Assembly (NCBI GenBank): GCA_016788635.1
Contig: JAEUSU010000002.1
Coordinates: forward strand, 1-48,217
Direction of reading: 5' to 3'
DNA: 48,217 bases
From: Flavobacteriales bacterium
Lineage (GTDB): Bacteria; Bacteroidota; Bacteroidia; Flavobacteriales_F; PHOS-HE28
Below the pieces are notes generated by a model that was given only the letters and a program-made list of their open reading frames with translations, had not been told where the DNA came from and ran no database searches. Below, piece after piece: positions 33,158 to 41,256 of this stretch (its first letter is position 1; every line of letters begins with the position of its first letter). A program made the position numbers and the translations under genes.

Positions 33158-33343
33158 ATGAAAAAGTACATCGGCTACCTGCTCTGGCTGCTCGCCTTCC
33201 TGGTCCCCTTCCGTTTCGCCCTGCTCGATACCGACAGCGTTGGCAACATCAAGGGGCTCTTCAGCTTTGTGGTGATGCTCGTGCTGATCTTCGTGGGCTA
33301 CGCCCTGGTGGACGGAGCGAAGAAGGCCAACGCCGGTCATTGA
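33158..33343 (+). CDS. Small two-helix membrane protein
   Basis: 61-aa protein with two transmembrane helices (YIGYLLWLLAFLVPFRFALL and GLFSFVVMLVLIFVGYALV) joined by a short polar turn, and a basic C-terminus (DGAKKANAGH). No family recognised. It lies 61 nt after the regulator gene and 10 nt before the second universal stress protein, so it is probably part of the same regulated cluster. A TACTTTTCG sequence 22 nt upstream may be a promoter. Confidence 0.7.
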   Translation: MKKYIGYLLWLLAFLVPFRFALLDTDSVGNIKGLFSFVVMLVLIFVGYALVDGAKKANAGH

Positions 33344-33353
33344 TCCCCGCGCC

Positions 33354-34163
33354 ATGCGCCGCATCCTTCTGCTCACGGACTTCAGCGACCACGCCCTGAA
33401 CGCGGCGGAGTTCGCGGTGCGCCTGTACGGCACGGAGGATACCGCCTTCACCCTGCTGCACGCCTTCCTCTCCCCCAACAGCGCCACGGCCCAAATGTGG
33501 GCCATAGACGAGATGCTGATGAAGGAGAATGTGGAAGGTCTGCGACTGGTGGAGGAGAAACTGCGGCAACGCGTGGACCTCGGTGCTTCGCGCATCGACC
33601 GCGTGTGCGAGCACGGCGACCTGCCCAACGTGGTGGACCGCCTCACCGCCGAGCGCGGTTTTGACGTGGTGGTGACCGGCGCACAGGGCACCACCGGACT
33701 GGAGCGCGTGTTCTTCGGCTCCAACGCGGCCGATGTGCTCGCGCGGAGCCATGTGCCCGTGCTCGTGGTGCCCGGCCAGGCGCGCTACGAAGACCCGCGC
33801 CGCATCATCCTCGCCGATGACGGCCGCGGCGCCAGCGCGGCGAGCATCCGCCCCCTGCTGGACATCGCCCGCTGGCACAAGGCCGAAGTGATGATCGTGC
33901 GCGTGGTGGCCGAGGAGGCGGAGGACAGCGCCAGTTCCACCACTTCCTATGATGAGTTCATGGGCGCCATTCCCCACAGCCACCATACCGTGTCCGGGGA
34001 CAATGTGGTGACCGCCCTGCACGACCTGGCGGATCAGAGCGACGCCCACCTCATCGCCATGCTGCACCGGCGGCGCGGCGTTTTCGACCAGATCTTCCAC
34101 CGCAGTTCCAGCAAGCGCATGGTGATGCACACGCACATCCCCATGCTCGTCCTGGAACAGTAG
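33354..34163 (+). CDS. Universal stress protein
   Basis: 269-aa cytoplasmic protein. The first UspA domain (MRRILLLTDFSDHALNAAEFAV) has a complete ATP-binding loop: GAQGTTGLERVFFGSNAAD fits G-x2-G-x9-G-S. The second half, from about residue 145 (RRIILADDGRGASAASIRPLL), ends in SSSKRMVMHTHIPMLVL and lacks the loop. One intact and one degenerate domain are usual for tandem USPs. It sits between the small membrane protein and the site-2 protease with gaps of 10 and 6 nt, so it is almost certainly in an operon. Confidence 0.9.
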   Translation: MRRILLLTDFSDHALNAAEFAVRLYGTEDTAFTLLHAFLSPNSATAQMWAIDEMLMKENVEGLRLVEEKLRQRVDLGASRIDRVCEHGDLPNVVDRLTAERGFDVVVTGAQGTTGLERVFFGSNAADVLARSHVPVLVVPGQARYEDPRRIILADDGRGASAASIRPLLDIARWHKAEVMIVRVVAEEAEDSASSTTSYDEFMGAIPHSHHTVSGDNVVTALHDLADQSDAHLIAMLHRRRGVFDQIFHRSSSKRMVMHTHIPMLVLEQ

Positions 34164-34169
34164 TCCCCC

Positions 34170-35279
34170 ATGGCCGCGCCCACCTTTTCAGGCTCCGCTG
34201 GCCTGTTCAGCTTCAAAGGCATACGCGTCTTCGTCCACTGGAGCTTCTCCATCCTCATTGCCTGGGTGGTGATCAGCGGGCTGATGGAAGGGCATGGCTG
34301 GCCGGTGATCGGCAAGCAGCTGTTGATGATCCTGATCGTGTTCGGTTGCGTGGTGCTCCACGAGTTCGGGCACGCCCTCATGGCCCTGCGCTTCGGCATC
34401 CGCACGAAGGACATCACCCTGCTGCCCATCGGCGGGCTGGCCAATCTGGAGCGCATCCCCGAGGAGCCGCGCAAGGAGTTCCTTATCACCATCGCGGGCC
34501 CGCTGGTGAACCTGGCCATCGTTCTGGTGGCCGGCGCCATCCTGGGCTACCATTGGGTGAGCAACGCCTTCAGCATGCCCGACGAGAACGCGCCCGCCTG
34601 GGCCACGCTCTCCGGTTTTCTGGTGGCGGTGAACCTGTGGATGTTCCTCTTCAACCTGATCCCCGCCTTCCCCATGGACGGCGGGCGGCTGTTGCGCAGC
34701 GCGCTGGCCAGCTTCATGGACCGCGCCCGCGCCACGCAGGTGGCGGTGACCGTGGGCCGCGTGATCGCGTTGATCTTCATCGCCGTCTCCTTCACCTTCC
34801 GCATGCCCATGCTGGCCTTGGTGGGCCTCTTCGTTTATCTGGCGGCCGGTGCCGAGAACCGCAACGTGCGTACGCAGCATGTGCTGCGCGGCATCCACGT
34901 GGGGCAGGTGATGCGCACCCGTTTCTGGGCCATGCCCGGCACCGCCACCGTGCAGCAGGCCGTGGACGAATTATTGGCCGGCGGCGACCAGGACCTGGTG
35001 GTGGTGGATGGTGATGCCGTGCTGGGCGTGGTGCGTCGCAAGGACCTCATCGCCGCCATTCATTTCCAGAAAGGGCACGAGCCGTTGCGCAACGCCATCG
35101 TGCACCAACCACCGGCCGTGGCCCCCACCGCCGATGCCAACGAAGCCTACATGATCCTGCTCACCGGCCAATGGCCGCTGCTGCCTGTGGTGGAGCATGG
35201 CAGGCTCATGGGCGTGCTGGAAGCCGAGAACCTCGCCGAGTACCTGATGGTGAAGGAGGCGCGCAGGAGCCAAGGGTGA
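34170..35279 (+). CDS. Site-2-type intramembrane metalloprotease with CBS domains
   Basis: 369-aa inner-membrane zinc protease of the M50/rhomboid-like SpoIVFB group. The zinc site is H64-E-F-G-H68 (VVLHEFGHALMALRFG), with the second motif NLIPAFPMDGGRLLRSAL supplying the Asp ligand. About six hydrophobic helices span residues 20-230. The C-terminal 130 residues hold a CBS pair (VMRTRFWAMPGTATVQQAV, then HQPPAVAPTADANEAYMILL...WPLLPVVEHGRLMGVL), typical of CBS-type S2Ps that sense nucleotides. It probably cleaves a membrane-bound regulator. The final CBS segment is duplicated 1,780 bp downstream. Confidence 0.92.
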   Translation: MAAPTFSGSAGLFSFKGIRVFVHWSFSILIAWVVISGLMEGHGWPVIGKQLLMILIVFGCVVLHEFGHALMALRFGIRTKDITLLPIGGLANLERIPEEPRKEFLITIAGPLVNLAIVLVAGAILGYHWVSNAFSMPDENAPAWATLSGFLVAVNLWMFLFNLIPAFPMDGGRLLRSALASFMDRARATQVAVTVGRVIALIFIAVSFTFRMPMLALVGLFVYLAAGAENRNVRTQHVLRGIHVGQVMRTRFWAMPGTATVQQAVDELLAGGDQDLVVVDGDAVLGVVRRKDLIAAIHFQKGHEPLRNAIVHQPPAVAPTADANEAYMILLTGQWPLLPVVEHGRLMGVLEAENLAEYLMVKEARRSQG

Positions 35280-35303
35280 GCGTTCCAAAGGAGTGTGGCC
35301 ACC
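35046..35303 (+). repeat. 258-bp direct repeat, left copy (end of the S2P gene)
   Basis: Collinear with 36826-37083 at an offset of exactly 1,780 nt with no net indel. Identity is high and continues about 24 nt past the stop codon. Confidence 0.85.
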
Positions 35304-35528
35304 CGGGGCTGAACACGATCACCCAGCCACCAACCGCGCATGGGCAGCGCCTCACGCGGGATGTGGTGAAGGTGAAGGCCCGCTTACAGCAGATACAAGA
35401 GCCCTACTCCTCTGTATGTTTCCCGAAGGAGCTCCTGTGGGAACCATGTGTGCATCACTCCACGACCTGTCTGACCAGCGCTCGCCGCAGGGTCCCGGGG
35501 CGGAGACCCAGCGGAGGACGAAGCGGGG

Positions 35529-36773
35529 TCAGAAGTACTCGTTCAGGTTCACGAACAAGCCTTGCGCCCCGTTGGCGCCGAACCCGTAATCAAGGCCAAG
35601 GTTCACGCGCTTCTTTTCATTGATCATGAAGCGCAGGCCGGCCCCGTAACCCGGGACAAAATTGGCGAAGAGGTCAATGTTCTCCGTCCGGCTGCTCGCG
35701 GTGGTGGCGTTGCAGAACACCACACCGCCCCACTTGTCCTTCTCACGTTGCAACGGGAAGCGCCATTCGGCCTCGGCATACACCAGGTCCTCCCCGCGGA
35801 TGCGGCCTTGTGTGTAAGGCCTTCCCGAACGGGCGAACATGTCCCAACCGATGGCCGGTAACGCCAGGTAGGGCGAAGTGCCACTGGTGACGAACCACCC
35901 GTAGGTCCACAGCGCGATCAGATTGCGCGGGCGTTCCTTCTTCAGATTGAGATAGGTACGGTACTCCATCCAGAGCTGCGAGGCACTTACCGTGCTGCCC
36001 AGGAACTCCGGGAAGGCCCTCCAGGAAATGGCGGCCAGTTGGCCCTGGTAGGGGTTCACCACATTGTCACGGCTGTCCAGCGTCACATTGGCCGATAAGC
36101 CGGACTGGGTGTACCGTTCGGTGCTCAATCCCTTGAGGGTCTGATAACGGTAGTGCTGGGTGATCTTCGGAGGAACACTGTCCAAGGCCAGCTTCTTGTC
36201 ATCAATGGCCCAGAAGATATCCAGGTGGTAGCCGATACCATAGAACAGGTTGGTCTCCTTGTGCCGCTTCTGCACCGTCTCATAGAACCTGAAATTGTCG
36301 AAGGCCATCATCTGTTGTCCGGTGTAGGCGCCATACTTGTCCGATGCGGCTTCATCACTGCCCACGATCTCACTGCGATCAATGACCGAACCCAACCCGT
36401 AGGTCGGTTGCGAGTTGAGGTTGAAGCGGATGTCCGTCAACAGGTTGAACCTGTCGCCTCTGGTGAAGGCGTTCGAGCGGACAGAGGAGAAAAGCTGGTC
36501 CAGTGTGGTGTAGTAGATCCCGATCAGCGCCGTGGAGTTCCGGGTGTCCTCCTCGGTCCCCATGTTCCAGTTCACGCCGGGCAGCACGCCGAACAGCACA
36601 CCCACCGTGGGGTTCGCCGCCACCACAGGCAGGATGTTGATGTCCACCTTCTTCTCCTTCTTCTCCCTGGTTCCGTCCTCGCCCAAGTCCCGCGCCCCAT
36701 CCTGTGCCTGCAGGCAGGGTAGCGCATGCAGCAAGCCCCCCAGCAACCAATACTTCAGTGTCATCGCTCTCAT
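35529..36773 (-). CDS. BamA/TamA-like outer-membrane beta-barrel protein
   Basis: 414-aa outer-membrane protein. Signal peptide MRAMTLKYWLLGGLLHALPCLQAQ, a short charged linker (REKKEKKVDINILPVVAAN), then a barrel with alternating strands, GRIRGEDLVYAEAEWRFPL and GVVFCNATTASS. The C-terminal strand ends in aromatic Phe (LFVNLNEYF). It resembles the bacterial surface antigen (Omp85 C-terminal) family but has no POTRA domains, as in many short Bacteroidota homologues. Substrate unknown. It lies on the opposite strand between two direct copies of the CBS sequence. Confidence 0.78.
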   Translation of the reverse strand: MRAMTLKYWLLGGLLHALPCLQAQDGARDLGEDGTREKKEKKVDINILPVVAANPTVGVLFGVLPGVNWNMGTEEDTRNSTALIGIYYTTLDQLFSSVRSNAFTRGDRFNLLTDIRFNLNSQPTYGLGSVIDRSEIVGSDEAASDKYGAYTGQQMMAFDNFRFYETVQKRHKETNLFYGIGYHLDIFWAIDDKKLALDSVPPKITQHYRYQTLKGLSTERYTQSGLSANVTLDSRDNVVNPYQGQLAAISWRAFPEFLGSTVSASQLWMEYRTYLNLKKERPRNLIALWTYGWFVTSGTSPYLALPAIGWDMFARSGRPYTQGRIRGEDLVYAEAEWRFPLQREKDKWGGVVFCNATTASSRTENIDLFANFVPGYGAGLRFMINEKKRVNLGLDYGFGANGAQGLFVNLNEYF

Positions 36774-36819
36774 CGGGTCAAGTGTTCAGAATCGAGCGAA
36801 TGTGAGGCAAATTACTGGA

Positions 36820-37059
36820 ATGACGCTCATCGCCGCCATGCACTACCAGAAAGGGCACGAGCCCCTGCGCAACGCCATCGTGCACCAACCACCCGTGGTG
36901 GCCCCCACCGCCGATGCCAACGAGGCCTACATGACCCTGCTCACCGGCCAATGGCCGCTGCTGCCTGTGGTGGAACATGGAAGGCTTGTGGGAGTGCTGG
37001 AGGCGGAAAACCTCGCGGAGTACCTGATGGTGCGCGAGGCGCGGAGCCGGAAAGGGTGA
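36820..37059 (+). pseudogene. Free-standing CBS fragment duplicated from the site-2 protease
   Basis: A 79-codon frame (MTLIAAMHYQKGHEPL...) that aligns end to end with the last 78 residues of the S2P, stop included. It lacks the protease domain and the first CBS motif. Many differences are synonymous (GAA/GAG, GCC/GCG, CCG/CCC, TTG/CTG), so the frame has been kept under selection for some time, or the segment came from a related full-length gene by recombination. It may be a remnant, or a small CBS protein that can pair with the S2P CBS module. Confidence 0.65.
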
Positions 37060-37083
37060 ACATTTCCAAGGGATGATGCCACC
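36826..37083 (+). repeat. 258-bp direct repeat, right copy
   Basis: Partner of 35046-35303. The shared sequence runs from CTCATCGCCGCCAT to GCCACC beyond the stop codon. Confidence 0.85.
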
Positions 37084-37165
37084 AAGTGGTTGCGCTCATC
37101 CACCTGTTCACCGACCACTTACAAGATCGTCCCCGTTTTTCTTGGAAGCCCCCTGGAGCGGCATT

Positions 37166-37173
37166 TACCTTGG
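37166..37173 (+). promoter_or_regulatory. Predicted -7 box of the T9SS repeat protein
   Basis: TACCTTGG, one base off TAnnTTTG, ends 5 nt before the ATG at 37179 and supports that start over the in-frame one at 37086. Confidence 0.5.
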
Positions 37174-37178
37174 GGTTC

Positions 37179-38738
37179 ATGCACACCACATGGAACATCA
37201 TTCGCTTTTCGCAGTTCATATTCGTTCCAACCCTGTTGAATGCCCAAGTTGCACCGACCATTGATTGGAACCGGGCACTTGGCGGGATGAATGCCGACCA
37301 ACACGGGACTGTGATCGCTACAAGTGACGGCGGCGCCCTCGTTGCAAGCGCGCTTCAGATCAATGGGCCAGACTTTGACTGGCTCGTCACAAAACTGGAT
37401 GAAGATGGAAACACCCAGTGGGAACACGCCTTTGGTGGCACCAACCAAGATTGGCCCTATAGCGCTGTTGAAGCTATGGATGGGGCATTCCTTGTTCTGG
37501 GCTTCACAGAGTCATTGAATGGCGATGTCACCGGGAACCATGGCGGGCAGGACATGTGGTTGATGAAGATGGATGCGAACGGGAACGTCATCTGGACACG
37601 ATGCTACGGAGGACCTGGTTCAGATAGGGGCCAGATGATAATACGCGACGATGCGGACGGATTCTGGCTTCTCGGGTCCAGTGGATCGATCGGCGGCCAG
37701 GTTACATCGAACCATGGAAGTTCGGATGTCTGGCTTATCCGCATCAACAACAGTGGCGACCTTATCTGGCAACAGTCGTATGGTGGTTCCGGATTCGACA
37801 GGGGAATTGACCTTGTACGAACAGTGGATGCTGGGTTATTGGTCGCAAGTGTGACAAACTCAAATGATGGTGACGTATCCGTCATTTTCGGTGGATTTGA
37901 TATTTGGATACTGAAGCTCTCAGCAACTGGTTCGATCGATTGGCAACAAACATTCGGTGGCAGTGACTCCGATACCCCTCAGAATGTCCTCATTACAGCG
38001 GACAATGGCTGCATTATAACCGCGCAAACCCTCTCAACTGATGGCCATGTATCCCAATCCTTCGGATCTTTCGATTATTGGCTATTACGCCTCGACAATT
38101 CGGGAAACCTGCTATGGGAAAGGAGTTATGGTGGAAGTCAAGGAGATAGCCTTCCTTTCACCAAGATGACATCCACTTCTGATCTACTTGTCGCTGGAAC
38201 ATCAGGGTCATCCGATGGTGATGTTTCATCGAACGCAGGTGCAGGCGACATATGGGTCGTGAAGCTCGCTGGGAATGGTGATATACTGTGGGAGCGGTCA
38301 TACGGAGGAAGTGCCCAGGATTTTGGCGGCAAATGCGACATCGCGGTGGATGGCGGGTTGCTTTTCACTTCAACTTCTCTTTCAACGGATGGCGATATCA
38401 CGGCGCCTGTAACGAGCATGGGGAGTTTCGTCTGGGTGGTGAAACTTCTACCAGACCTGAGCCCTGTGCCGGAGCACGCGCTGGGGCCCAACCTGCAGCT
38501 ATACCCCAACCCCACAGCGGATGAATTGGTCATCGCCCCACAACTGGCGCGCACCGATCAGGCCCTGATCGAACTGGTGGATGCACAAGGGCGCTTGGTA
38601 CGCACCCTGCACGATGGTCTGCTGGCCGTTGATGCCGCCCCCATCCGCATCGCATTGGGCGGCCTGGCACCGGGAAGCTATGGTGTGCGCATCACCGCCC
38701 ATGACCAGCGCTTTACGCGGTATGTGGTGAAGGTGTAG
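37179..38738 (+). CDS. Secreted repeat protein with T9SS type A sorting domain, mosaic base composition
   Basis: 519-aa exported protein. The N-terminal signal (HTTWNIIRFSQFIF...NAQ) is followed by about seven repeats of 50-60 residues with the pattern GGxxxD...TxSxDGDV...G..DxWLxKLDxxGNxxWxxxYGGS, probably blades of a beta-propeller-like structure. It ends in a T9SS sorting domain (LQLYPNPTADELVIAP, IELVDAQGRLVRTL, GGLAPGSYGVRI). The body is AT-richer (a counted line near 37861 is 40% GC) while the sorting tail from about 38450 is about 63% GC. This suggests an acquired or fast-changing body joined to a host secretion tail. Similar repeat proteins are annotated only as T9SS cargo. Confidence 0.82.
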   Translation: MHTTWNIIRFSQFIFVPTLLNAQVAPTIDWNRALGGMNADQHGTVIATSDGGALVASALQINGPDFDWLVTKLDEDGNTQWEHAFGGTNQDWPYSAVEAMDGAFLVLGFTESLNGDVTGNHGGQDMWLMKMDANGNVIWTRCYGGPGSDRGQMIIRDDADGFWLLGSSGSIGGQVTSNHGSSDVWLIRINNSGDLIWQQSYGGSGFDRGIDLVRTVDAGLLVASVTNSNDGDVSVIFGGFDIWILKLSATGSIDWQQTFGGSDSDTPQNVLITADNGCIITAQTLSTDGHVSQSFGSFDYWLLRLDNSGNLLWERSYGGSQGDSLPFTKMTSTSDLLVAGTSGSSDGDVSSNAGAGDIWVVKLAGNGDILWERSYGGSAQDFGGKCDIAVDGGLLFTSTSLSTDGDITAPVTSMGSFVWVVKLLPDLSPVPEHALGPNLQLYPNPTADELVIAPQLARTDQALIELVDAQGRLVRTLHDGLLAVDAAPIRIALGGLAPGSYGVRITAHDQRFTRYVVKV

Positions 38739-38945
38739 GGGCCTTTCCGGTTGCGTTCGATCGAGCATCGTCCAAACGGATGTAGGGTCTCCAATAGTGG
38801 ACCCTGAGCGCGATATATTGGATTGCCGCAAAATATGCTGTGGACACGGGACCCAAATGCACCAGACCATTCATTGATCAGCGCACGGCGGGGCCCCTTC
38901 GCGCTAGCTATTTGCTGGACTGCAACACCACGTGGTGGAGGTCAC

Positions 38946-39887
38946 TCACCCCTGCACCTTCGGCTTGGGCCGGTGCAGGGTGAATACGCGCGAGATGTTG
39001 AAGCCGATGTGGATGTCGCCGTCCAGCCAGCGGCCGGTGGTCTCGGTGATGAAGCCCCGCTCGAACATGGCCGTGCTGTTGGTGAAGTGCAGCTGGAAGA
39101 CGTGGCCACCGGTCTCGATGTCGAAGCCGATGCTGAAGGAGTTCTGGAAACCCGCGTTGGGGTCGGCGGCCAGTTCGGCCTCGGTGGGCTGCGCCAGCTG
39201 GTCGGGGAAGACGTAGAAGTACTCCGCGTTCAGGGAGGTGCGCTTGGTGAGCTTCAGGCGGCCGGCCATGCCCATATTGATCACATCGTGCTTCTCCGCC
39301 GCGGTGTTCACCAGGTTGCGGTGCACCACGCCGGGCAGCAACTCGAAGGTGAAGGCATCGCTGAACTTGCGCCCCACGATGAGCTGGAAGTTGTAGGACA
39401 ACCGGTTGGTGAAGTACATGGGCTGGTCCGGCTGGTACCAGGGCAGCTTGTCATCCGTAACCGTGGTGAAGGCCGTGCTGGCGAGCAACGACAGCGTCAC
39501 CGGCGTGCCGCAGCCGGAGCGGCATTGCTTCAGGAACTTGTATTTGGCGAAGCCGTCCAGCGTCTTCTGGTAGCTGCTGCGGCCGAAGCCGATCATCAGG
39601 CGGTCCGTCACGCCATAGTCGAAGCCCAGGCGGATGGTGGCCTGGTCCAGGCCGAAAAGCTCATTGATGCCGGTGTTCACATAACCGAAGCGGTGGCCGA
39701 TGCGGAAGTCGAGCACGCCATGGGCCGTGTTCTCCAGGCTGTGCGCGTTGATCACGCGCGTGGTCTTGAAGCTGGCCGTGGTGTATTCCACCTCCTCCTC
39801 TTCGCCGAGCAGGTCGAGCAGGCTGTCCTGCGCGGGCAGTGCCGCAGCCAGGCCAAGGCACAGGCCGGTGGAAAGGAGTCGCCGCAT
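38946..39887 (-). CDS. DUF5777 family outer-membrane beta-barrel protein
   Basis: 313-aa outer-membrane protein with signal peptide MRRLLSTGLCLGLAAALPAQ. Barrel-type strands are evident (LDFRIGHRFGYV, TIRLGFDYGVTDRLMIGFGRSS, YNFQLIVGRKFSDAFTFELLPGVVHR), and FKTTRVINAHSLEN is the DUF5777 opening motif. Two Cys (CRSGC) lie in one loop. DUF5777 proteins occur next to YceI and cytochrome genes in Bacteroidota, as here, but their function is unknown. The ATG at 39887 is 8 nt after the YceI stop; the longer start at 39917 would overlap it. Last gene of the minus-strand string. Confidence 0.82.
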   Translation of the reverse strand: MRRLLSTGLCLGLAAALPAQDSLLDLLGEEEEVEYTTASFKTTRVINAHSLENTAHGVLDFRIGHRFGYVNTGINELFGLDQATIRLGFDYGVTDRLMIGFGRSSYQKTLDGFAKYKFLKQCRSGCGTPVTLSLLASTAFTTVTDDKLPWYQPDQPMYFTNRLSYNFQLIVGRKFSDAFTFELLPGVVHRNLVNTAAEKHDVINMGMAGRLKLTKRTSLNAEYFYVFPDQLAQPTEAELAADPNAGFQNSFSIGFDIETGGHVFQLHFTNSTAMFERGFITETTGRWLDGDIHIGFNISRVFTLHRPKPKVQG

Positions 39888-39894
39888 GGCCCGC

Positions 39895-40449
39895 TCACAT
39901 CTTGCTGAAGGGCACATCCAGCTTCACCTCGATGATCTCCGCGATGTTGTTGCGCACCGCGCCGGGGATCTTGATGCCGTGGTCCTCGGGCTTCACCTTG
40001 AAGGCGCACTCCGCCTTGATGCCGCCCTTCCCGTCCACGATGAAGCGCGCCTTTTCCGTGACGGTGCGTGTGACGCCGTGAATGGTGAGCTCGCCCTTCA
40101 CTTCCACATCAAAGGAGCCCGGCTTGGTCAAGGCACCCGCGGGCAGCCCGGACACCGTGCCCTTGAAGGTGGCCTTGGGGAACTTCTCGCTCTCCATGTA
40201 ATTCTCGTTGAAGTGCTCCTGCATGAGGGCCTTCTCGAACTCGAAGGCCTTGATGAGCATGCTCATCTCAATGGCGCCGGTGCTGGCATCGAATACGGCG
40301 GTGGCCTTGTGGTTGTGGGCCTCAATGTTCTCCATCTTGGTCTCGCTGAAGAAGGAGGCGTGGCCCGTGCGGCTCATGTAGCGCTCCTGGGCGGCCAGGG
40401 AAAGGGGCAGCAGGGCGAGCGTGGCGAGGAGGATGCGGTTGGTCTTCAT
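39895..40449 (-). CDS. YceI family lipocalin-like periplasmic protein
   Basis: 184-aa exported protein with signal peptide MKTNRILLATLALLPLSLAAQ. YceI motifs: HASFFSETKMENIEAHNHKA, KAFEFEKALMQEHFNENYMES (the E-H-F-x-E-x-Y-M core), FPKATFKGTVS, VKGELTIHGVTRTV and IPGAVRNNIAEIIEVKLDV. YceI proteins form a barrel that binds polyisoprenoid lipids such as octaprenyl-phosphate or quinone-like molecules. In this setting, next to c-type cytochrome genes, a quinone-type ligand is plausible but unproven. A second YceI gene lies at 45927-46475. Confidence 0.9.
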   Translation of the reverse strand: MKTNRILLATLALLPLSLAAQERYMSRTGHASFFSETKMENIEAHNHKATAVFDASTGAIEMSMLIKAFEFEKALMQEHFNENYMESEKFPKATFKGTVSGLPAGALTKPGSFDVEVKGELTIHGVTRTVTEKARFIVDGKGGIKAECAFKVKPEDHGIKIPGAVRNNIAEIIEVKLDVPFSKM

Positions 40450-40479
40450 GGTCGTGTTCCGTTCAGGTTGTTCTTGGTA

Positions 40480-40890
40480 TCAGGGTGCGATGGCGCAGCG
40501 TTGCAGCAGAACGTCCAGGTTGTACCCGGCACAAATGCCCCGTACGCGTGCGGCATCGCCGGCATTCAAGGATGGTGCCGAAGCGGCATCGAACTCGCAG
40601 GCGATACGCTGGAGCGGGTCGCCGGTGGAGAGGAAGATGTTCAGCTTGTCGCCCTGCACCTCACTTCCTTCCACCGTGCCGCTCACCTCCAGCACCTTGC
40701 TGGCGAAGCGTGCATCGGCGGCCGCCTCATCGGCCACGTAGGCAGCCAGCAGATCGGTCGCGGAAAGCACTTCATCCACCTTCAGCTCCGCCGCGCCCTT
40801 GGGCTTGCGCTCGTATTCGCTCCAGGCATAGAAGCCGGCCCCGGCGATCGCCGCAAGACCAACCAGCAAGATGACCGTTCTGCGTTGCAT
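40480..40890 (-). CDS. OB-fold (tRNA_anti-like) membrane-anchored protein
   Basis: 136-aa protein. The N-terminal hydrophobic helix VILLVGLAAIAGAGFYAW acts as anchor or signal, followed by the linker YERKPKGAAELKVDEVLSATDLLAAYVADEAAADARF. The OB-fold core is KVLEVSGTVEGSEVQGDKLNIFL, IACEFDAASAP, and AARVRGICAGYNLDVLLQRCAI. This matches the tRNA_anti-like superfamily common in Bacteroidota envelope proteins. Three Cys are in the core; the C-terminal one sits in LQRCAI. Despite the name, nucleic-acid binding in the periplasm is unlikely. It lies 6 nt after the cytochrome gene. Confidence 0.78.
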   Translation of the reverse strand: MQRRTVILLVGLAAIAGAGFYAWSEYERKPKGAAELKVDEVLSATDLLAAYVADEAAADARFASKVLEVSGTVEGSEVQGDKLNIFLSTGDPLQRIACEFDAASAPSLNAGDAARVRGICAGYNLDVLLQRCAIAP

Positions 40891-40896
40891 GATCGT

Positions 40897-41256
40897 TCAG
40901 TTCTGTGGTGCACCGGCCGCGATCCAGACATCAAAGGCCTTGACCTGGCAATTGGAAAAACCGCTGGGGGGCATGTCGCGGGTCACCACCACACGCTGGC
41001 GAAGGCTGCCGTCATCGGCCTTGGCCTTCACACCTGCATAGGTGGAAAAATCACCGGGTGCTGAAGTACCCGCCACGTGGCAACCCGGCACCGCACAATT
41101 GCCCTGGACCAGGGGCTGGATGGTGCCGCTCCAGGTGACATTGGACACGTCGCATACGGATGGGTACAACTCCTCCACCACGTCGTAATAGCAGCCCGTC
41201 AGGGACACCATGAGCAGCGCGGCCGCAAGAGAGACTTCAATTGTTCGGCGCACCAT
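40897..41256 (-). CDS. Small c-type cytochrome-like lipoprotein with CX4CH motif
   Basis: 119-aa lipoprotein: MVRRTIEVSLAAALLMVSLTGCYYD with lipobox LTGC. The mature part has one haem-type motif, N-C-A-V-P-G-C-H, a CX4CH instead of the usual CX2CH, followed by DFSTYAGVKAKADDGSLRQRVVV and a probable Met ligand in TRDMPPSG. The same layout (CX4CH then D-F-x-x-Y and an M-P-P-x-G) occurs in the Bacteroidota cytochrome c/planctomycete-cytochrome-like family. It overlaps the end of the next cytochrome gene by 20 nt, so the two are co-translated. Haem loading is inferred only. Confidence 0.75.
   Translation of the reverse strand: MVRRTIEVSLAAALLMVSLTGCYYDVVEELYPSVCDVSNVTWSGTIQPLVQGNCAVPGCHVAGTSAPGDFSTYAGVKAKADDGSLRQRVVVTRDMPPSGFSNCQVKAFDVWIAAGAPQN

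Noticed and set aside
35304..35528. Coding remnant between the S2P and barrel genes
   Set aside because: Open frames are short and none shows recognisable protein sequence on either strand.
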